Assembly (NCBI RefSeq): GCF_002775205.1
Contig: NC_036451.1
Span: 24,485,139-24,549,138, forward strand
Direction of reading: 5' to 3'
DNA length: 64,000 nucleotides
Source: Xiphophorus maculatus
Lineage: Eukaryota; Chordata; Actinopteri; Cyprinodontiformes; Poeciliidae
Of the stretch, positions 1 to 13,551 are shown piece after piece. The first letter of the stretch is position 1. Each line of letters opens with the position of its first letter. Both the position numbers and the translations under genes were made by a program. Under the pieces are notes generated by a model. That model saw only the letters and a list, made by a program, of their open reading frames with translations. It did no database searches and was not told the DNA's origin.

Positions 1-18
1 TCATTAATAATGTAATAT

Positions 19-92
19 TTCCACTGGCAGATTATTTTACTTATAACAAGACTTTTTTCCCACGTTATAAATGAAGTAATCTGTCAGTGGAA
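19..92. repeat. Imperfect inverted repeat in tbc1d23 intron
   Basis: Bases 19-46 and 65-92 are reverse complements over 28 positions with four mismatches, beginning TTCCACTGRCAGATTA on each arm, and are separated by an 18-base loop. This resembles short hairpin-type repeats common in fish introns. The family was not identified. Confidence 0.6.
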
Positions 93-106
93 CTAGTACT
101 TTCTCA

Positions 107-331
107 TCAGTATTGAGGAATGCTTTGTGGCTTACCCTGCTTATGGAGGAAGTCTGTGACTGTCTGCTGAACATCTGTCAAGTCAGCAGTCTTCCTCATT
201 CCTCTATCAAAGCTCCTCTTTTTTATTGGTCTTGTGTGACTTTCAAATTTTGAGGAAACTGAATTTAAACTTTTCATGACCTGTGAGCGATTATTTTTCA
301 GAAATAAATGCTTGAAATACATCGAGTACAT
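107..331 (-). mobile_element. Tc1-like transposase N-terminal fragment
   Basis: On the minus strand, from about position 200 down to 120, the frame reads MRKTADLTDVQQTVTDFLHK followed by QGKPQ. This resembles the start of one group of fish Tc1-like transposases (helix-turn-helix N-terminus). The frame upstream of it (200-331) is open but not recognisable, and nothing of the DDE catalytic core follows. It is a short dead remnant in a tbc1d23 intron. Confidence 0.55.
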
Positions 332-683
332 CTGTTCTTTGAATAAAATTAGTTAAATTAGTCCATGTTGCGATGCGCCTGACAGTCCGTCTTTCCATTT
401 CAGTGTCTTCTTGCATGATAGTCAGGGCTGCGCAGAATGTTGGAGACAAACGCGACGCTGTGATTCGTTGGTCGGTAGCCCTGAATATCATGTCAATCTG
501 TAAAGTAGAACCAAGCTGCAAGGCTCTTGCTTAACTTCTTTTTATATTCACCAGAATATAACCTTTTTTTCTCAGCAGTCTGAGAGTCTCCATGTCATCG
601 CTTTTTGTGTGCAAACTGGACGCCTTCTGCTTCTGAAAGCGTCTCTTTAACAACCGTTTGATATCTTTTTCTTTTTTTTTTAA

Positions 684-2876
<2,193 letters not shown>

Positions 2877-4436
2877 GCGCAGGCTGCGGTCGCAGCAGGC
2901 GACACAAACTGTGAGAAGACTCGTCTCCTCCCCCGCTCCCCCGTTCCTGGGCGTCCTCCCTCCTGGACAGATCCCAGTGCAGTGTTTGACTCTGACGCCC
3001 CCGCACCTCCTCCCGCTCCCCGTGTCTCCAGTTCCTGGGACGTTTTGGGACGCGCCGCCAACAGCAGGCCTGCGGGTCAGTGCTGCCCGTGTCCGAATAA
3101 CTTAGGTGCTCCGCAGTCATCCAACCACTTTCCTGTGACTAATTTAAGAAAAATCGGTTATGTCGTGTGTTCTTCCTTTTACAGTGCAGTTTGGCTTTGA
3201 TGTTGCTCTGGCCTTAACGTAGCATACTGGCCACCCAGTGGCGAATCTATAAAACCCATGCATAACTGACCTTTTGATTTGTCTTTTAGTTTTCTTGTGA
3301 TCTTTCTTTACATACTCGGTAAATTTATTATTCATCATTTTTAGTATGTGTCAGCTAAGCTACATATTGGCAACACTGGCACAGAATTCCTGCTTTTTTT
3401 TTTTTCTTTCTTTTTCTGATAACGTTTCTCCCTTTCCATCAGGTAGCCTTAAGCAGAAGTTATTTGAAGGTGTTTATATATATATATATATATCTAATGT
3501 ATATACTGTGTGAACTGCTCTGTCAAAACAGAAATGTCATTATGAAAGCACATCCTGATGGAGAAAATACAGGAAACTGTGGAGGTTTGAAACATCCCTT
3601 GTTCCTACACTAAACGGTTTGCCTTTGAGTATTTCTGTGGGCCAATTTATTCTCATTTATCCTCTTTAGCATTCGTCTCTAAGCAGTTTGTAGTTCAAGA
3701 AGCCCCACCCAAGAGCTACGCTAGGATCACTCCAGGAGGTTCAGTGATTGCAGTCGACAAAAGCCGGAGGAACTCGTCCGCTCTTTCCTTCTCATTCAGT
3801 TTATTACGCAGGTCTCTTTGTTCGCCTCCTTGACGCGCATAGAAAATGTTTCGCTCCAAATAGGAATGAAATATTAGCTGACTGGTTATGTTTCCAGACC
3901 AGTTTGGTGTTTTTGGTTGTATTGATCCAAACCGAGCCGCTTCGGTTGGCCTCATGGCTGTGATGTCAGTTTTGGGCACCAGCAGCGGCGGCTTCGCCCA
4001 TCAACATGCAGTTTATGTTCTCACATTTGCTTTTGCTTACCGACGCATTTTTGCTTTAAGGTTTCCTGTGCGGGCAGCATGGGGATCTATTTAAGAGGAA
4101 ATTTCAGTTTCTACAGCACTCTGTAAATTGTATTTATTTCTAATCGCCCGTATAAAATCTAAAAATCTTTTGAGAAATGCCATGGGGAAAAAAGAAAACC
4201 AAACTTGAAACAGAAGGTCTTAATCGGGTTTGTCTTTTGGTCCAATCCGTTCTTGTGTCGCCCTGTTTGTTGTGTTGTCGGTATTCTCTCTGACTGGAAC
4301 ATCCTCGACCGGGAGGGAGTTTTTACGTCACTCTGTAGCATCAGACAGGACGCCGACCACTATTTTGAAACGAAAGAAGTATAATTTACTTTGCGCCTTA
4401 CTGTACTGCTATTGTTTTCTAAACATTTCTGGTTTT

Positions 4437-4442
4437 AATAAA
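4437..4442 (+). terminator. Candidate polyadenylation signal for tbc1d23
   Basis: AATAAA about 1.56 kb after the tbc1d23 stop codon, in a T-rich context. It is the first clean AATAAA on the plus strand after the stop that I noticed; use is not proven. Confidence 0.35.
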
Positions 4443-5056
4443 TGGAGATTATTGGACTGCACTTGTAGACATGTTTATTAAAAAAAGTTCCATCTACTAA
4501 ACTAAATGTGTGTGTGTGTGTGGCTAGTGGGAAATGATACAATGCCTCATAAACTATTTAAGGGTCACACACTCCTGCAATGGGAAACATTTTCTACTAG
4601 TTGAAAACATTAAAAATGGCCACCAGCCTATCAGCTTTAGACATCTCATGGACTTAGGGTTTATCACATTATTTTGTGTAAACAAATACTGCTCTTGATT
4701 ACCATTCTCAGTAGTAATGCATTGCTTTAGAACTGGTCTCATTAAGAAGTGTGATTTGTATCACTAAACTGCACACAATAACTATTCTTGTATTTATTGA
4801 TGCTTTTATTGAACAAGCAGTGCAGAAAATAGTAAAACTATCGATCCCCACAATAAGGAAAGTTTTGGGGCGTTTTAAACATCAGTGATTGGAATTTATC
4901 GTGGCAACAATAAATAAGATTCTAATGAGAAATTGATCACAATAAACGATGAGATAAATTCCTGCCCGTAATCCTAACAAGGCGGTTAGTTGACCTAATG
5001 CTAAGATGTTGCAACAGATTCAATCTCGGCATCTAGTTGTTACAGTTCATAGCAGT

Positions 5057-5090
<34 letters not shown>

Positions 5091-5764
5091 CTAAACAAGC
5101 TCTAACACTTTGGTACTAATGTTATTTATAAAATTGAGACTAAGGTAAAGATGTTTGGCAATAATACACAATGTGTTTCGAGAAATGTCAAAGTAAGTTG
5201 ACAGCAATTGTCAAGCAGGGCGGCGGAAGAGTCATGATGTGGTCTTATAAAGCGCTAGATTTTATTAGTTTGAGCAGAGAAATGTAAGCAGGCTCAGTCT
5301 GTGATCCTTAGAGGTCAAGATCATACCAGAGCAGTTTTGCACCAGCTGCATCTAGTTACATAAATGTTTGAAAAAAGCAACTACAGTTTAAGGTCAGGTG
5401 CTGACTGGTGTTAATCTTTTTCAAATCTATTACTGTTTTGTTCAAATTGATTACCAATGAGCAGTTATACTTTGGACTGAACTCTGGTTGGACCCCAACT
5501 TACCACCCACTGTGACGAGAATCTCAGCCTTTTCACAATAAAAGACCACGGTTTAAGGTCAGTACAAGAGACTCCCGAATTTATCTCAGACAACTAATTT
5601 GTGTGTTTTTTTTATTTTTATTTTTACATGTTTATACTTATACTTTATCCAAAAAACACACAACGTACGCATAGCTATATAATAGTACAGTTAATGAAAT
5701 TCTTGATTGTTGTTGAAATGAAAGAAAAGTAGGTATACTCTTATTTTGAAAAGTAAGCATCCAC

Positions 5765-5773
5765 CCGGAAGTG
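5765..5773 (+). promoter_or_regulatory. ETS/GABP-type site upstream of nit2
   Basis: CCGGAAGTG, a textbook ETS-family core, lies about 80 bases upstream of the nit2 start codon. Such sites close to the start are typical of TATA-less housekeeping and mitochondrial-metabolism genes. The assignment is by motif only. Confidence 0.45.
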
Positions 5774-5845
5774 CTCAGCACCCTGCTCCGCTTTAGACTT
5801 GGAGATGAGCCGAGTTCTGCACATATGAGCGCTGTGACGAGAATA

Positions 5846-8800
5846 ATGTCGAGTAAGTATGAAAGTATTTGTGTGAGTTACAGTTTTTCTAACTAGTTTA
5901 AATTTAGCCGTGGTTTGATAAAAATAAAAACCTCAGCAGTGGGTAACTCATGCCGTGTTGTCAGTAGTAAAGTCTCCGTGCTGACCGGGTTCTGTTGTCC
6001 CAGAGTTCCGCCTGGCTGTGGTCCAGCTGCAGGTGAGCAGCGTCAAAGCGGACAACCTGAGCAAAGTGCGGAGGCTGGTGAAGGAGGCAGCGGAACAGGG
6101 CAGCAAAGTGGTGCTGCTGCCGGTGAGGAGGTTATTTTTATTATTATTATTATTTACTGTATACAGTGACCTTTAGGTTTCTTATCACTCTCCTTGACAG
6201 TACAAGGAGTTACAAAATGTGGAAAAAAATTTATAAAGGTATGAATATTTCTTTAAGGCACTCTCTGATAGTTTCCCTCCTCACCCCGATTCAGGAATGC
6301 TTCAACTCTCCGTACGGAACTGGCTTCTTCTCCAAGTATGCTGAGAAGATCCCAGGAGAATCCACGCAGATGCTGTCAGAGGTGGCCAAGGAGAACAAGC
6401 TGCATCTGGTGGGAGGTGTGGACTCGTGCGTCGCCATGGTCACCCACATTAAACCTTCACATTTGAGAAGAAAGTTGCAACCTTGTCTCCAAAGAAGCTG
6501 TTGATGTCTTATTAGAAATTGCAGCTGAACGAGCTGCAGTTTATTAGAACCAATATCGCAGATTGACATGCACTCACATCCTGTCTGTTTATTCTCAGGT
6601 TAAGATAGATTTACAAATTATTTTTTTCACCTGAAGAAATTCTGAGAAGTTAGAAATATTCAACCCCTTTTTTAATCCGATTCACCTCAATGCAACCCGA
6701 TGCATCTAATTACCTTCAGAAGTCACCTAATTTGTAAAAAAAAATAATAATAATAATAATTAGGGGAAAAAACTGCATTAGTGTATCAGGAAAACAAATA
6801 GTGAACACAGAAATTGGTCTTTTTTATTTACATTATATTAACATAATGCATAAAAGAAAGAGCAAAGCTCTCTTATGGTGTAACAAATTTAAAACTGCAC
6901 AAAATAATTAGGCATAGTGGAAGTAAGTTAATCTGTTTTCTCAAGAAGCTAAATAAATTATTCTACACTTAGGGCAAAGTATGCTGCCATCTAGAGGATG
7001 TTTTATGTATAATCCAAAGTGAGGAGGGAAATAGTATTATATGGAAATACGTTTTCTCTTTTTTTTAATTGGCTTCCACTTCCAGAAAATACTGACTAAT
7101 ACAGATGAAAAGATTGCAGCTGGTCAGAATTTTGGAGACTTTTTCTCAGAGTTGATCAAAACATCTCTGATCATCACCACATTTGAGTCGCTGATAAAAT
7201 AGAAAAGATGAACCGGATCACCGGGAGCTGGTGGGTCAGTGGAGACTGTGGAGAAATGAACGCAAATTAACAAACAGTTGGCAAACAATCCAAACATATT
7301 CCATGTTCATGTGACTGAATGGCTGAAGCCTCCTCCTTGTTGTTGAACAGGCTCGATCCCTGAAGAGGACGGAGGGAAGCTGTACAACACCTGCGCCGTG
7401 TTTGGTCCTGAAGGAGAGCTGATTCTCAAACACCGGAAGGTTTGCGTGTTCCTCACCCGCTCAGGTCTCCTTCACAGACGGAGCCGCGCCCCAGCGCCCG
7501 CTGCGTTCGTGTAACCCCCCCCTACCCTCTGCGCTCTCTCCCAAAAGATTCACCTGTTCGACATCGACGTTCCAGGGAAAATCCGCTTCCAGGAGTCCGA
7601 GACGCTGAGCCCCGGGAACAGCCTGTCCACGTTCGACACGCGTGAGTGGCGGACGGGGGGGCGGCTCTCTTTGTGCACCTTGAACTTTTCCGCGTTTCAT
7701 CACCGTTAGAATCGCACACTTTAATGTATTTTACTTGATTTAAAAAACAAAACCTTTTTTTCCCCCCATATTTTTCTACAACTAAAAATCTGAAGAATGT
7801 TTGGGGACCAAATAACTTCTACTTCATTGATCTGTAATCTCTGGCACTTTGGACCTTCCATAATTTCCCTTAATAACTGTGATAAAGAATTAACTGGGGG
7901 TGCTATGATAAATCGGCCCCGATTCATTTAATTTTGGGAAGATTAGTGATTGGCCGATAATTACATGTGACGCTGACCTCCTCTACCTCAGCACAGGTAT
8001 AAAAACCGAGATTTGTCTTCTTCTGCTCTCCGGTGGGAGAGGTTTGGCTGACAGCCCGGCCCACCAGGTCACGTCTGCACGTTTGCAGTTAACAATCGTC
8101 TCCCCACTGTTGCCAACTCGGCAACTTTCTTGCCACATTTATCAACATTTCAGACAAAAATATCTGTACTGGCCAAACTCGAAGACAGCAGGTCGGGATT
8201 TTTAAAGGTCGTAATCGGCAGTCGGCTAGAAAACTGCAGTCGGTGCATCCCTAGAATTAACTAATGCTTTAAATATACATTTAGTAACAAATACTGGCTT
8301 TACGTTATTGTATTTTTTGATTTTCCATGACACAATGACACTAAAAATGCAAACGATATTGTTTTAGATCCTTTTTTTGTAATTAAGTCGTAATTAAGTT
8401 TTTTTTTCATTTTCCATCTATTTCACCATTCCGCATAAAGACACGTATCATCCTCTTTTCAGCAAACATTTTCTGTTTTTCTTTATTTTAAAACCTAAAA
8501 GCAGAGGGAACGGACAAGCATTCCCGTCTCTAGGGTTGCCCTTTCACATAAAGCACGACAACGTTTGACAAAATCTATAACGTTCAAGTGGTACGACCAG
8601 TGTCAAGTACATGAATCTTGTTTTGTTTTGTTCCTTCCCCTGTCCTCTTGGCTTTGGCAGCGTTCTGCCGGGTGGGAGTGGGGATCTGCTACGACATGAG
8701 GTTCGCGGAGCTCGCTCAGCTCTACAACAGGAAAGGTGAGCGACCGAAAACGACTCATTTGGACTGCCTGACAGAACGGCTGAAGAACATGTACCGTGCT

Positions 8801-10467
8801 CAGGCTGCCAGCTGCTGGTTTACCCCGGAGCCTTCAACATGACGACAGGCCCCGCCCACTGGGAGCTGCTGCAGAGGGGACGGTGAGACTGGAGCACGCC
8901 TGCAAGTTTGCGTCGGGCCGTCGAGATCCACCGCCGCGTTTAATAATCCAATCAAGATTCCTTTGCGTCATCTGTGTAACGCAGGGCCCTCGATAACCAG
9001 ATGTATGTGGCCACGGCGTCGCCTGCCAGAGACGAAGCCGCGTCCTACGTGGCCTGGGGTCACAGCACCGTGGTGAACCCGTGGTAAGACCGCAGGAGCA
9101 CGGACAGACGGGCGGCAACGGGAACAGCCGCCTATTCTGAGTCCGTCTTTATCCTTAAAAAAACAAAACAACAAACTTGTTACCACGTAATTCAACTAGA
9201 TGTGACGAGGCCGAAAGTCAACGCTTTGAGAACACCTGTGCTCTTATAAACTGAGGCTGCAGGCAGAAACTGTTTTAGTAATCGATTCATCGATCTACTC
9301 TTCTGAATCGTGTAACCGGATCCAACAAAATGGCACGCTGGGAGGGGTTTTCATTTAACCACCAAAGCCTAATTTGTACGATATTAAAACTGTAAATAAA
9401 CCAACGACTCAAGTCATTTTTTTAAATGGGAAAAGTAAACATCGTATTGCCTAAAACGCAGTAACAGCATTCATTTGGGGAACGCTTGGTCATTTGCAGC
9501 AAAGGATGAAGCTGTAGCTGAAAAGATACCTGTGAAAAGCCGCAGCCCGTTCTGCTTCATACAGTAAAGATCTGATCTGTTGATTTTTATTTATTTATTT
9601 TTTTTTGGATTAACCAATTTAATAACTTGAAATCAAACGTCTCCTGGTTCATAGGAGATTTAAAATGATAATAAAAAAGAATTTGAGGCTACAAGTGTCA
9701 CTTTAGGAGTTCTTGGTTGAACATATTTCCTGGCATAGAAGGGCTTTTTAAAAAAAATCTTAACATAAAAATGTAAATATTTTTTGAACAGTTTTGCCTT
9801 CCTTACCGCTCTAACTGTTGTTCTTTTAGAAAATGGCCTTTTTCGAGTCTGTGAGTGATTAATCGGTTACTAAATTAGCTGACGACCGTTTCGATAACCG
9901 ATTAATCGCTTATCAATCTGATTTAATTGTTTCAGCCGTATTGCAAACCGTTGTTGATGCTCTGTGCGGCCGCTGGATCCGATCTGAACCTGTTTGGATG
10001 TTTTTACAGGGGAGAGGTCATCGCCAAGGCCGGGCCTGAGGAATCCATCATCTACGCTGATATCGGTGAGAATCAGAGGTCTTTCCCTCCATCTGAGCTT
10101 TGGTACAGGAAGCTAAGAAAAAAATATTACTCGATACACAGGACTTCCAAGCAGTCTGGTAAAACTGTGGAGTAGTTTGGGATTTGATTTCAGGATTTTC
10201 CAGATCTGGACTGGAGAAAGGAGATAGTTTTGTTTCTATATTTTATTCCCCACAGTAAATGTCGTCCCTCCAATCGTACTCCCTCCCTCCCACATGTCAG
10301 TCTGTGTTTTCCTCTGCGATGAGGTTCCGCATGTTCTGACTCTGCATGTATGTGGCCCGACTCCAGACCTGCAGTACTTGGCCGACATCCGGCAGCAGAT
10401 CCCAATCAGCTCCCAGCGTCGGGACGACCTCTACGCCGTGACGGCCGTGCAGCAGGGATCGGGCTGA
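5846..10467 (+). CDS. nit2: Omega-amidase NIT2 (nitrilase family member 2)
   Basis: Ten coding exons: 5846-5852, 6004-6122, 6295-6415, 7351-7439, 7548-7641, 8661-8735, 8804-8882, 8985-9083, 10010-10065 and 10367-10467. They total 840 bases, 279 aa; human NIT2 has 276. The product begins [12 protein letters not shown] and is a single carbon-nitrogen hydrolase domain. The nitrilase triad is intact at E43 (LLPECFNSP), K112 (HRKIHLFD) and C153 (GICYDMRF), the same numbering as human. The enzyme hydrolyses alpha-ketoglutaramate and alpha-ketosuccinamate to the keto acids plus ammonia, in cytosol and mitochondria, completing the glutamine transaminase pathway. An in-frame upstream ATG at 5825 would add seven residues (MSAVTRI). 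I chose 5846 because it matches the family N-terminus. The first exon contributes only seven coding bases, so automatic prediction may miss it. Confidence 0.96.
6983..6997 (-). promoter_or_regulatory. CTCF-like motif in nit2 intron 3
   Basis: On the minus strand this reads CCTCTAGATGGCAGC, close to the vertebrate CTCF core CCASYAGRKGGCRS apart from one position. Motif-only evidence; occupancy is unknown. Confidence 0.35.
7880..8255. mobile_element. hAT-like MITE in nit2 intron 5
   Basis: The right end reads gtcggtgcatccctag, the reverse complement of a typical 'agGGATGCACCGA' terminus. The left end is a degenerate gggggtgctatgataaatcg followed by GGCCCCGATT. The interior has repeated CGG/CCGAT words and no ORF. 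It sits in the nit2 intron between 7641 and 8661. Confidence 0.5.
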
Positions 10468-13400
10468 ACGCTCCAAACAGGATCACGCTCCTCTAAATAT
10501 GTGATTTCTGAAAATCCCAACGTTAAATAATCTTGCTTCTTGTCATCAAGGAGACTGGCTGTTAATATTTAGTGCTTGATGGAGCAGTTGCGTTAGCCAG
10601 TCGTGCGTTTTAGTCAGAAGGGGAGATCTGACTCAGGACCAGCCTTCACGTGAAGAACGACGAACCGGGAGGGAAAACGGTCAAGGAGAACTTTATTTTC
10701 TTTTCTTTTCATTTTTCCTCCTGAACCATTTAAATGTGATTTGAGCTCGTGTTTAAATGCCGCAGTTTTACGTGTGTGTTTCTCTGCTCTGGTTGCCCAC
10801 TGAAATCCAGGTTAATAAAAAATGTTAAAAAATCCCAGACTCACTAACTAAAGTGTTGATTAACTCGGAGATGCTAAGTAACAGACGGAGCCGTACGACA
10901 TGCGATTCAGATGCAATAACAGACACCACATCTGAAAGCCGTTTTTTTTAATAATAAGTCACCAAAGCACCTGTTTGTGGTCAGAATAAATCCTTACTTC
11001 AGCCCCTTGTGGCTTTAAAATGTAGACAAAAACGGGAAATATCTTATAAACCTTCACTTATGGAGGCGTGTCATTGATTAAAACAGACAAGCTTTATTTA
11101 GAAAGCATCCTCTCTAAATTAAGGGAACTTTAAAATGTTTACGGACAATTTAAAGTGCTTCAATAACGAAGAACAACACACACAATAAAGACATGCATAA
11201 ACTCCATGGCTAACAGTAGCGCCAAACATAAAAGTACCGCAATGCCCCTAAGAACATTTGCGGCTGTGTTCAACATAAAAGTTAGCCAGCGCTTTGTTCA
11301 GTTTTTTTTTATAGAAATTATATTTCTACAAGGCAAATAATTTAATAGAAATCAGCAGTGGTGACATAGTATAAGAATATTAGTTTGGGCTCCAGTGAGT
11401 TTCTTCATTTCCTGAACAAACAGAAGGGCTTTTACTCGACTTGAAGGCAGATTGGGTGAAAGCGGGAAAAAAACGTAAACTATGCGGCCAACATGGTTTG
11501 AAATGCTTTACAGCATGAACCAAAACCAGAACCTTGAAGCAAAATGAAAAACGTGCAATCCAATCGAAGGATAAAAAATAGTCACAATGGAAAAAACTCA
11601 CAGCTGTTGATGGGGGAAGTTTCTTCTGTTGCCTTTGAGTGCTGTAAGAATTAAACAGTGTCTGTGTGAAGGCACGTTTATTGCAAAAAGCATCAATAAT
11701 GTCCCAGAGTTGGGGCAAAAAAAAAAACGTTCAGAAGAATTTGTGGTTTGCTAAAGAGAAATAATTCCAACAATTAACCCCAATCTTTGAATTCAAGTTA
11801 CACTACACTATAATCATGAGGGGTTTGGGATCACAATATGTGGAAACTTCTCATTCTACACCATCTGGTCTGTTTGTTGGGTACCAGGAATCGGTTCCAA
11901 ATACTCGAGGAGGAGGTGGTGGTCCAGCGTTATACTGAAGAGGAAATTGGTGCTTTAACAGGATGATGACCGCCCAAAACACCAATAAGTGACCAGTAAC
12001 AGCATTACATTATGGAGTTAGCCGCCCGATCTTTGGACTTCACCATCAAAAATCCATTTTTCCTCACTTCCTGTAGAGTAAGAGGAAATTAGACGCATGT
12101 TCTCATTAAGAACAGAATGTGCCAGGCTACTAGTGTCCTTGTCATTTCTGACTGGAATCAATCAGCCGGCACATTTAAGAACAAAAAAAAAAGTAGACGG
12201 CAAGCTTAGGATAAGCATCTAGAAAATGCAACACAATGACTCAAGAAGTATTTACATGTCGGTGCTTTTTTTTGTTGTTTGTTTGTTTGGACTGATCATA
12301 AAAAAGTGGCGGTGGATCCAGAGATGAACTTTTTTTTCTTGTCCTTTTCTTTCACACGTCGGTCTCTTTTGGCTCCGGCATCATTTCCTCGGTCGCCTGC
12401 TTGTACTGATATCGTCGACCTGATGGAAACAAACATTCAGTCAGACACGGCGGCAAGCGCAAGGCGGCTCACTGTTGTCAGAGGAGCTTTCTGTTTACAC
12501 ATCCATACTGTGACTTACAAAAGTATTTACACCCCTTGGTTGTTCTTTTTTTTTTTTTCTTTTGTCATGTTGCGTATTTTATCGGGATTTATTGTGATAG
12601 AAGTGGAGGAAAATGATATGGATGAAGAGTGCTCGTCAACATCGGCCAAATCTGGCCGTAGATTCTGAAAAAGAGAACTTTTTGACCAAATCATTCCCCC
12701 CCCCCCCACATACGCCGTTTTTGCCTTCGTTCCCTCTAAATGAAATTAATGCTGAGCCGCAGTGACTTTCCTAAACCATTTCCAAACATACCATCCAAAA
12801 CTGATTTTTGTAATTAGTTTAAACACATTTTTAACCATATTTTTAGGTTTAAAAAAAAAAATCTAGACGTCATTACGGAATAATATAATCTTATTTTTAA
12901 TGAAAATATAAGACAAAAAAGGCTCACACCACAGTTAATAATCGCAGCTGCAACTGCTGCTCAAACTCTAAGCAGGTGTGTTGCATAAACACACTCAAAA
13001 GACTAACGTGCCAAAAACTAACATAGTCGTATGTACATCTCGGACCAGTTTGATTTTATCTTTGACCAAAACGATTAAGAGCCTCTTCCACCACCTTCAG
13101 AATGATTGACTGAAAATAGCTAACTGAGATAATGTATAATAATAATACAAACCTCTCCACAACATGATCCCTGACCTTTCTGCTGGTCACTAACAAAACT
13201 CTGGACTTGTAAGCAAAACAAACCACACACTGGGCTCCATTTATTAATTAGGGGATTTCAAGAGATTTTATTTAGGGGCATCAGAGTAAAGAGAGGTAAA
13301 TGTCAAACAGATTTCTATTTGGGGAAAAAATAAATAAAAAAATAATGATTGAACCTGCAACTGCTGCTCAAACTCCATCGATGGATGGATGGATGGAAAA

Positions 13401-13551
13401 ATGAAAAAAAAAAAAAAAGACATACTTTTCCTTTTTGTGTTTGAAATGTGACGAAAATGTGAAAAAGTTAGAGCAGCATGAATAACTTTTCAGAGGTATA
13501 AATAAACCTGGCCTGGTTCAGCCTGGAACAGCAAAACACATCAAGGTGGAG
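10468..13551. other. Intergenic stretch with decayed Tc1-like pieces
   Basis: After the nit2 3' UTR no gene is recognisable. The segment probably contains the 3' UTR, and perhaps a short last coding exon, of the leftward B7-like gene. Two Tc1-like fossils are present: about 12505-12630 (acaaaagtatttacacccct, then tttgtcatgttgcg) and about 13135-13310 (ctccacaacatgatccctga, then atttaggggcatcagagtaa). A poly-C run lies at about 12697-12707 and a GGAT repeat at 13380-13395. The open frames at 12279-12668 and 11380-11718 show no protein family features. Confidence 0.55.
10814..10819 (+). terminator. Candidate polyadenylation signal for nit2
   Basis: AATAAA about 350 bases after the nit2 stop codon, a reasonable 3' UTR length for this gene. 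Confidence 0.5.

Larger units (their letters stand above)
2877..5845. other. Intergenic stretch: tbc1d23 3' UTR, decayed transposon, nit2 promoter
   Basis: No convincing ORF is present. The first part is presumably the tbc1d23 3' UTR. TA repeats occur at 3475-3493 and 5059-5086. Around 5200-5530 the words gcaagcagggcggcggaagagtc-like and tctggttggaccccaac recall a heavily decayed Tc1-like element. The final 100 bases before 5846 form the nit2 promoter and leader. Confidence 0.5.

Noticed and set aside
5805-5845. Upstream ATGs near the nit2 start as the true start
   Set aside because: 5805 is out of frame. 5825 is in frame, but the product from 5846 begins exactly like the family.
12279-12668. 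129-codon plus-strand frame
   Set aside because: It spans AT-rich spacer and a Tc1-like scrap; composition and content show no protein features.
13370-13400. CRISPR-like or other short regular repeat
   Set aside because: It is only a GGAT simple repeat; no array of spaced direct repeats exists in the window.
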